10,952 bases of DNA from Pseudomonadota bacterium. GTDB lineage: Bacteria > Pseudomonadota > Gammaproteobacteria > Burkholderiales > Burkholderiaceae_C. The stretch lies in contig JAEYPG010000375.1 of NCBI GenBank assembly GCA_023410975.1, positions 1 through 10,952 on the forward strand. The letters run 5' to 3'. A program made the position numbers and the translations under genes. The notes beneath the pieces were generated by a model. The model did no database searches. It had not been told where the DNA came from and saw only the letters and a program-made list of their open reading frames with translations. This document shows, in pieces, positions 6,915 through 10,952 of the stretch; the first letter of the stretch is position 1, and each line of letters starts with the position of its first letter.

Positions 6915-7370
6915 TCAGCAGGGGCAGTTGGCCGCTTCTTCGAGGCGGGCGTCGGATTGCGGGCGGTGTATGGGGCCGCCGGCATGCCGGCCGTAGCGGG
7001 GCCTTTCTCGCAGGTACTGCTCGATGGCCTCCATCGCGGTGTGGGAGATGGAGGTGAAGCGCATGCCCACCATGAAGCCGTTCTCCTTGCCGCTGAACAA
7101 GACGTTCATGACCTGGGCCCGTGCCATGACGGTGTAGGCCCCGTCCGGGTGGCCAGGCAGGCCGAGCCGGATGTTGCACACCGACTGCAACGGCAGGTTG
7201 GCCGGCACCAGCAGCCGCAAGCCGCCGACGCTGATGTCCGCCGCACGGGCCTCGACGATGCGGCGGCCCGGAAGCAGCACGTGCACGGTGCAGACGAGGC
7301 GCCCGCGCGCATGCTCGCGGAACTCGCGCAAGGGTGCTTTGTGGTCCTTATTGCTGATAAACCCATTCAT
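6915..7370 (-). CDS. PilZ domain protein (putative c-di-GMP receptor), promoter-distal paralog
   Basis: A 151-residue single-domain PilZ protein. PilZ domains bind cyclic di-GMP through RxxxR and [D/N]xSxxG; here these are R18/R22 (REHAR) and D45-S47-G50 (DISVGG), both intact. The beta-barrel continues through MARAQVMNVLFSGKENGF and MVGMRF. The C-terminal 28 residues after the domain are Arg/Pro-rich and end in CPC, so there is a terminal Cys pair. No partner domain, signal peptide or membrane helix is seen, so it probably works by binding another protein. AGGA lies 11 nt before the ATG, which is slightly long. It is a clear paralog of the next gene upstream and is separated from it by 118 nt. 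The regulated process (motility, exopolysaccharide or other) cannot be told from the sequence. Confidence 0.92.
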   Translation of the reverse strand: MNGFISNKDHKAPLREFREHARGRLVCTVHVLLPGRRIVEARAADISVGGLRLLVPANLPLQSVCNIRLGLPGHPDGAYTVMARAQVMNVLFSGKENGFMVGMRFTSISHTAMEAIEQYLRERPRYGRHAGGPIHRPQSDARLEEAANCPC

Positions 7371-7488
7371 CTCAAAACAATTCCTGGCACTCGACCGTCA
7401 CGACCAATGCGTGCCTGCATGCATTGTTGCTTCCGCGTGTTGGCCATGGGCGCCGCCTACCGTGAACGGTGCCGCACTGGAGGCCGGT

Positions 7489-7962
7489 TCAGTGCTTGTG
7501 GATCAGCGAGTCGAATGCGGCGAAGCCGTCGTGACCGTGGCTGGCGTCGCCGTCAAGGCTGTGCGGGTGGCCAGACGGGAGGTGTTGCTTGATGTCGCGT
7601 GCCTGCAGGTAGCGCAGCAGGGCGGCACGAGAAGCGGTGGGAAGCGTGGTGAAGCGCAGGCCGGCCAGGAAGCCCTGCTCTCGGCCACTGCACACGATAC
7701 TGGTCACCTGCGCCCGGGCCGTGATCACCTTGGCGCCCATGGGAATGGCCGGGATGGTGAGCGACAGCCGGCACTCGCCGTGCAATGGCAGGTTCTCCGG
7801 CAGCACCACCTGCATGCCGCCCAGGCTGATGTCCAGGGTCCGCCCCTGCAACACGCGCTGGTTGGGAAGGGTGAGCTGCACGGTGGTGGCGAAGCGCTCG
7901 CGCACGTGCCGTCGCAGCGAGGCATTCAGGGAGCCGGCGGGCTGTTGATGTCGAACAGGCAT
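7489..7962 (-). CDS. PilZ domain protein (putative c-di-GMP receptor), His-rich tail
   Basis: A 157-residue PilZ protein read from the ATG at 7962. The c-di-GMP motifs are intact: R17/R21 (RRHVR) and D44-S46-G49 (DISLGG). It aligns with the neighbouring PilZ gene over the whole domain, sharing features such as LPENLPL versus VPANLPL, TARAQV versus MARAQV, and SGREQGF versus SGKENGF, so the two arose by tandem duplication. The tail after the domain is different: the last 35 residues contain seven histidines and could bind a metal or simply be disordered. A TTG at 7971 would add three residues; ATG is preferred because neither start has a good Shine-Dalgarno. The gene lies 96 nt downstream of the M20 gene on the same strand, with an inverted repeat in between. 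Confidence 0.9.
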   Translation of the reverse strand: MPVRHQQPAGSLNASLRRHVRERFATTVQLTLPNQRVLQGRTLDISLGGMQVVLPENLPLHGECRLSLTIPAIPMGAKVITARAQVTSIVCSGREQGFLAGLRFTTLPTASRAALLRYLQARDIKQHLPSGHPHSLDGDASHGHDGFAAFDSLIHKH

Positions 7963-7982
7963 GGCAGGCAAGACAGCGGATA

Positions 7983-8040
7983 GGGAGCCCGCATTGTTTG
8001 GCCACAGCCGCCACCCATTGTTACGAGATCATGGGCTCCC
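7983..8040. repeat. 8-bp inverted repeat flanking the M20/PilZ gap
   Basis: GGGAGCCC at 7983-7990 and GGGCTCCC at 8033-8040 are perfect complements separated by 42 nt, in the gap between the M20 stop and the PilZ start. The stem could contribute to termination after the M20 gene or be a regulatory site. There is no T-run, so it is not a standard intrinsic terminator. Confidence 0.4.
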
Positions 8041-8058
8041 CCACGCCTGGGCGACGCC

Positions 8059-9390
8059 TCAGTGGGCGAGCTGGTCGAGCGCGAGCGTCGCCAGCGCGCG
8101 CATGCCCACGGCCAGCGCCTTCTCGTCGAAGTCGAAGCCGGGCGAGTGGTTGGGTGCGGCCGTGGCGGCCGTCTTGCCTTCGGGCATGGCGCCAAGAATG
8201 AAATAGAAGCCCGGCACCACCTTCTGGAACTCGGAGAAGTCCTCCGAGGCGCTCAGGCGCGGCAACTGCACCACCTTGCCGCCCGTGGCACGGCGCAGCG
8301 AGGGCAGGGCGCTTTCCACCAGCTGGGGCTGGTTGTGGGTCACGGCGTAGGCGGTGGGACCGAACTGCACGCTCGCCTTGGCACCGGCGGCCGAGGCGAC
8401 AGCCTCGACCGTGCGCGCGATGCGGCGCTTGGCGTCGGCGCGCATGCCCTCGTCGAAGGTGCGCAGCGTCCCGGCCATCTCTACCGACTCCGGGATGACG
8501 TTGTCGCGGTTGCCGCCGTGGATGGAGCCGATGGTGAGCACCGCAGGTTCCTGCGTGATGTCGAGCTGGCGGCTGACGATGGTCTGCAGCGAGGTGACGA
8601 TCTGCGCCGCCACGGGGACCGGGTCCACGCCGTTCCAGGGCATGCCGCCGTGCGCGGACGTGCCCTTGACGCTGATGCGCATCGAGTCGGCGCCGGCCAT
8701 CAGCACTCCGCTGCGCCAGCCCACGGTGCCCACGGGCAGGCTGGGCGCGATGTGCAGACCGAAGACCGCGTCCACTTTCGGGTGGTCGAGCACGCCCTGC
8801 TCGACCATGGCCCTGGCGCCCCAGCTGGCGGTGGCGGCCGGCTGGTCCTCGGGGATGCCCTCCTCGGCGCCCTGGAAGATGAACTTCACGCTGCCGCGCA
8901 GCCGCTCCTTCATGCGGCTCAGGACCTCGGCCGTGCCCATGAGCAGTGCCGTGTGGCCGTCATGGCCGCAGGCATGTGCCACCGGCACCAGCTGGCCCTG
9001 GTGGCGGCCCTTGGTGCGCGAGGCAAAGGGCAGCCCCGTGGCCTCCTCCACGGGCAGCGCGTCCATGTCGGCGCGCAGCGCCACCACGCGCCCGGGCTGG
9101 GCCCCCTTGAGCAGCGCGACCACGCCGTGCCCGCCCACGCCGGTCTGCACCTCCAGGCCCAGCGCGCGCAAGTGCTGCGCCACCAGGCGCGCGGTGCGCG
9201 CCTCCTGGCCGGAGAGCTCGGGCTGGCTGTGGATGTCGCGCCGCCAGGCCACGGCCTTGGGCTGGACCTGGTCGATGAGCGCCTGCAGCGCCTGGGCCTC
9301 GGCGTCGTCCTGGGCGCTGGCGCCGCCGCACAGCAGCCAGGCCAGCAGTGCCGGCAGCATGTGCCGGACGTGTGAAAGGGATTGCGACAT
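8059..9390 (-). CDS. Exported M20-family amidohydrolase/aminoacylase
   Basis: A 443-residue di-metal hydrolase of the M20 peptidase family, hippurate hydrolase/N-acyl-amino-acid amidohydrolase branch, which cleaves N-acyl or amide bonds; the exact substrate is unknown. Residues 1-26 look like a Sec signal peptide (basic start, LPALLAWLL core, ASA/QD cleavage), so it acts in the periplasm or outside. Likely metal ligands are C141 and H143 in HACGHDGH, E177 in GAEEG, H213 in GLHI and H415 in PNHSPGF. The dimerisation insert begins around SAHGGMPWNGVDP. A longer reading frame continues upstream to 9483, but those residues (including FDKLRANG) are repeat copy 3 sequence, so MSQSLSHVRH at 9390 is the better start. 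No Shine-Dalgarno is visible there. The divergent orientation common for regulator-target pairs is absent; the GlxA-type gene upstream points the same way. Confidence 0.92.
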   Translation of the reverse strand: MSQSLSHVRHMLPALLAWLLCGGASAQDDAEAQALQALIDQVQPKAVAWRRDIHSQPELSGQEARTARLVAQHLRALGLEVQTGVGGHGVVALLKGAQPGRVVALRADMDALPVEEATGLPFASRTKGRHQGQLVPVAHACGHDGHTALLMGTAEVLSRMKERLRGSVKFIFQGAEEGIPEDQPAATASWGARAMVEQGVLDHPKVDAVFGLHIAPSLPVGTVGWRSGVLMAGADSMRISVKGTSAHGGMPWNGVDPVPVAAQIVTSLQTIVSRQLDITQEPAVLTIGSIHGGNRDNVIPESVEMAGTLRTFDEGMRADAKRRIARTVEAVASAAGAKASVQFGPTAYAVTHNQPQLVESALPSLRRATGGKVVQLPRLSASEDFSEFQKVVPGFYFILGAMPEGKTAATAAPNHSPGFDFDEKALAVGMRALATLALDQLAH

Positions 9391-9436
9391 GGCAGAGGGA
9401 ACAGGAAGAGGAATTCTTGGGCTGAGAAGACAGATC

Positions 9437-9515
9437 CCGTTCGCCCTGAGCTTGTCGAAGGGCAGGCGCTGGTACGCGGGCATGGCAAGGGCTTCGACAG
9501 GCTCAGCCCGAACGG
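9437..9515. repeat. Dispersed inverted repeat, copy 3, upstream of the M20 gene
   Basis: The left arm begins CCGTTCGCCCTGAGCTTGTC at 9437 and the right arm, GGGCTTCGACAGGCTCAG onward, ends at 9515. It is the same family as copies 1 and 2, with the internal 2x2 mismatch now C/C instead of G/G and a different loop. It lies in the 200-nt gap between the AraC-type gene and the M20 gene, where a hairpin could limit readthrough. Confidence 0.9.
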
Positions 9516-9590
9516 TTTCTTCTGGGTGTGGGTGAAACGCTGGTGCCGCACTTCGCGCTTTGCAGATTCGCGCGAAATGCGGGGTTCAAC

Positions 9591-10571
9591 TCATTCCATC
9601 TCCAGCTGACGGCTCGCCTGCCGCATTTGCGAGGGCGGCATGCTTTCGCACTTGTTCCAGTTGGAGCGGAAGGCCTGCATGCTGCTGAAGCCGCAGCGCT
9701 CGGCAATGCGCTCCAGCGTGAGCGTGGAGCCGGTGATGAGCCGGCGCGCCAGGTCCATGCGCAATTCCATCTGGTAGCGCTTCATGGTGATGCCCGTCTC
9801 GGCCTTGAAAATACGGGCCAGGTGGCGGCTGCTGAAGCCGGATTTCCGCGCCAGGGCCTCGCAGGTCCAGGCGCGGGACAGGTTGTTGGAAATCTCGTCC
9901 TGCATGGTGTGGACGAGCTGGTTGCCGTGGGCACGGTAGCGGAATTTCACGGCCAATTCCGGGTCGTTGCTGAACCGGCGGAAATGCACCACGTTCTCGC
10001 GTGCAACCTGGATCGCCACGTGGTCGCCGAAGGATTGTGCGATCAATTGCAGCGCCAGGTCGATGCCCGAGGCCACGCCGGCGGAAGTCCAGAGTTTGCC
10101 GTCCTGCACGCAAATCCGGTTGTCCACCACCTGCGCCGCCGGATGCAGGCGCCGCAACTGTTGCATGAACTGGTGGTGGGTGGTGCACAGCCGTCCGTCC
10201 AGCAAGCCGGCCTGGCCCAATAAGAAAGTGCCGGTGCAAATGCCGGCCACACAGGGCGGGTTCTTCTGGTTCAGCACTTGGTTTTTCAGCCAGGCGGCCG
10301 TATCGAGCCAGGCTTGCGAGGACATGAGGCTGTCGTCGAGCTTGCTGCCGATCACGAAGACGACGTCCTCCGAATCAATTTTCTCGGGCAACGGCGCCAG
10401 TTGGCCCAGCATCACCCGCTGAAACGCCTTTACGTCGGTTTGCGGGCCGATGCAATGGATGCCGAGATCGGAGATGCCCAGTTCGGCCAGTGTCGTGATG
10501 ATTTGCAGCGGGCCGGCCAGGTCCAGCATGTGCACGTTGGGCAGTACCAGAAAAAAGGCCCTATTCATCAT
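9591..10571 (-). CDS. GlxA-type transcriptional regulator (DJ-1/PfpI-like domain plus AraC HTH)
   Basis: A 326-residue cytoplasmic DNA-binding regulator. Residues 3 to about 190 form a DJ-1/PfpI-like glutamine-amidotransferase fold with the nucleophile-elbow motif AGICTG (C112) and the TSAGVASGIDLAL helix typical of GlxA-family regulators; the domain probably senses a small ligand. Residues about 217-315 are an AraC/XylS double helix-turn-helix: the first helix pair includes CEALARKSGFSSRHLARIFK, the second LERIAERCGFSSMQAFRSNW. Relatives regulate nitrogen-compound catabolism (for example ArgR/CdhR/GbdR types), but the effector here is unknown. Two adjacent ATGs (10571 and 10568) share a GGAGG 6 or 9 nt upstream. 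The gene is followed after about 200 nt by the M20 gene in the same direction, a possible target. Confidence 0.93.
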   Translation of the reverse strand: MMNRAFFLVLPNVHMLDLAGPLQIITTLAELGISDLGIHCIGPQTDVKAFQRVMLGQLAPLPEKIDSEDVVFVIGSKLDDSLMSSQAWLDTAAWLKNQVLNQKNPPCVAGICTGTFLLGQAGLLDGRLCTTHHQFMQQLRRLHPAAQVVDNRICVQDGKLWTSAGVASGIDLALQLIAQSFGDHVAIQVARENVVHFRRFSNDPELAVKFRYRAHGNQLVHTMQDEISNNLSRAWTCEALARKSGFSSRHLARIFKAETGITMKRYQMELRMDLARRLITGSTLTLERIAERCGFSSMQAFRSNWNKCESMPPSQMRQASRQLEME

Positions 10572-10827
10572 TCGGTGCCTCCATTGCGTCCGCCGTTACA
10601 AGCCGGCCCAATGGGAATGTCATCTTTATTGCCTTCCTGGATGTGGTAACTGATTCTTGCATGGAGAATGACCGTGGTGTGAGCTCCTGTTTCTGGATGT
10701 CCGTTTTTTTGCTGTCCGCGGCCATATGTTTGCTATTTGATTTCTGAAGCGCTTGTTAGTATTGGTAACTAGAATTTATGCGGGGCCGTTGATGGATTCT
10801 GAAGTGGAATATGGGTGGATATCCTTA
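10572..10827. other. AT-richer non-coding region upstream of the GlxA-type gene
   Basis: No convincing gene is seen here. The stretch is visibly richer in A/T than the rest of the window, with T-runs such as CGTTTTTTTGC near 10705. It must hold the regulator's promoter, but no clean -35/-10 pair could be chosen on the minus strand. TGGTAACT occurs twice in the same orientation (10644-10651 and 10763-10770) and is a weak operator candidate. Confidence 0.45.
10578..10582 (-). promoter_or_regulatory. Ribosome-binding site of the GlxA-type regulator gene
   Basis: GGAGG on the minus strand, 6 nt before the first ATG (10571) and 9 nt before the second (10568). It supports the start region but does not separate the two adjacent codons. 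Confidence 0.75.
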
Positions 10828-10860
10828 GGACTTACGCAAAAGAAACTTCATAATATTTTT

Positions 10861-10888
10861 TTGATCCTGTTTCTTGGCTGAGTAAAAT
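10861..10888 (+). promoter_or_regulatory. Candidate sigma-70 promoter of the partial transposase gene
   Basis: TTGATC at 10861-10866 and TAAAAT at 10883-10888 are separated by 16 nt and lie 29 nt before the GTG start. The match to consensus is four of six and five of six bases. Confidence 0.35.
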
Positions 10889-10917
10889 CGAAGCCCCATT
10901 CATGTGCGAGGACCTCT

Positions 10918-10952
10918 GTGAAGCCAACTCGTCGTGATTACTGTCAGTTCAT
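10918..10952 (+). CDS. Putative transposase, 5' fragment only
   Basis: Eleven complete codons from a GTG at 10918, reading (M)KPTRRDYCQF, then off the right edge. GAGGA at 10908-10912 lies 5 nt upstream and supports translation from the GTG. The peptide resembles the N-terminus of IS4/IS701-type transposases that I recall beginning with a PTxRDYCQ(F/Y)LL-like segment. With so few residues the identification is tentative, but the upstream terminal-repeat-like sequence agrees with it. Confidence 0.45.
   Translation, partial: MKPTRRDYCQF

Larger units (their letters stand above)
10828..10952 (+). mobile_element. Putative left end of an insertion sequence, cut by the window edge
   Basis: GGACTTACGCAAAAG at 10828-10842 resembles the terminal inverted repeat of several bacterial IS elements, and about 75 nt downstream a short open frame with a transposase-like N-terminus begins and runs off the window. 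Base composition changes in the same area. The exact boundary, target duplication and family cannot be fixed without the right end. Confidence 0.45.

Noticed and set aside
7474..7495. GCACTG/CAGTGC inverted repeat at the end of the second PilZ gene as a terminator
   Set aside because: The stem is only 6 bp with a 10-nt loop, overlaps the stop codon and has no T-run on the minus strand.
7963..7971. TTG start adding three residues to the second PilZ protein
   Set aside because: No Shine-Dalgarno favours it and ATG at 7962 leaves the whole domain intact. It cannot be fully excluded.
8062..9375. 437-codon plus-strand open frame opposite the M20 gene
   Set aside because: Same explanation: antisense of a gene with intact catalytic motifs; the translation is low-complexity and His/Gly/Arg-rich.
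9391..9483. Upstream start for the M20 gene at 9483
   Set aside because: The added residues come from the dispersed repeat and place the signal peptide internally.
10900..10936. Small plus-strand open frame from the ATG at 10902
   Set aside because: It ends after 11 codons; the GTG at 10918, with its own Shine-Dalgarno, is the better reading of this region.
1..10952. CRISPR array, tRNA or rRNA genes, riboswitch
   Set aside because: No regularly spaced repeats and no recognisable tRNA, rRNA or riboswitch core were seen; the only repeated sequence is the dispersed inverted repeat, at irregular distances.

Overview
This is a GC-rich chromosomal window with betaproteobacterial character, most likely Burkholderiales and probably Comamonadaceae. 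The evidence is the divergent metG-apbC pair, the DUF3305/DUF3306/polyferredoxin/TorD cluster, and three copies of a dispersed inverted repeat built on CTTCGACAGGCTCAG that I associate with such genomes. The genus cannot be fixed from the sequence alone.

Layout. (1) 1-1609, minus: methionyl-tRNA synthetase, with its C-terminus beyond the left edge. (2) 1722-6899, plus: a tightly packed five-gene run consisting of an ApbC/Mrp iron-sulfur carrier ATPase, a DUF3305 protein, a DUF3306 protein, a 712-residue multi-cluster 4Fe-4S protein and a TorD-family chaperone. Gaps are 1 nt, 45 nt, an 80-nt overlap, and 115 nt filled mainly by a repeat. (3) 6915-7962, minus: two tandem paralogous PilZ (c-di-GMP receptor) proteins, convergent with the torD-like gene. 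(4) 8059-9390, minus: an exported M20-family amidohydrolase. (5) 9591-10571, minus: a GlxA-type AraC regulator with a DJ-1/PfpI-like N-terminal domain. (6) 10572-10952: an AT-richer non-coding stretch that runs into what looks like the left end of an insertion sequence, with the first codons of its transposase at the right edge.

How the genes fit together. The plus-strand run looks like a maturation and electron-transfer module for a molybdenum/tungsten oxidoreductase, most likely formate dehydrogenase: an Fe-S carrier, a polyferredoxin, a TorD-type chaperone and two DUFs known from formate dehydrogenase loci. No catalytic subunit is present; the run stops at convergent PilZ genes. The PilZ pair suggests a local c-di-GMP output. 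The M20 enzyme and the GlxA-type regulator could form a nitrogen-compound utilisation unit, but that link rests only on adjacency.

The most notable sequence-level observation is the dispersed repeat. One copy sits in frame inside the DUF3306 gene and encodes about 34 residues. A second fills the gap before the torD-like gene and places a Shine-Dalgarno-like GGAAG at its edge. A third lies upstream of the M20 gene and creates a spurious N-terminal extension there. Nothing in the window is clearly a wholly new system; the DUF3305/DUF3306 pair is the least understood part.
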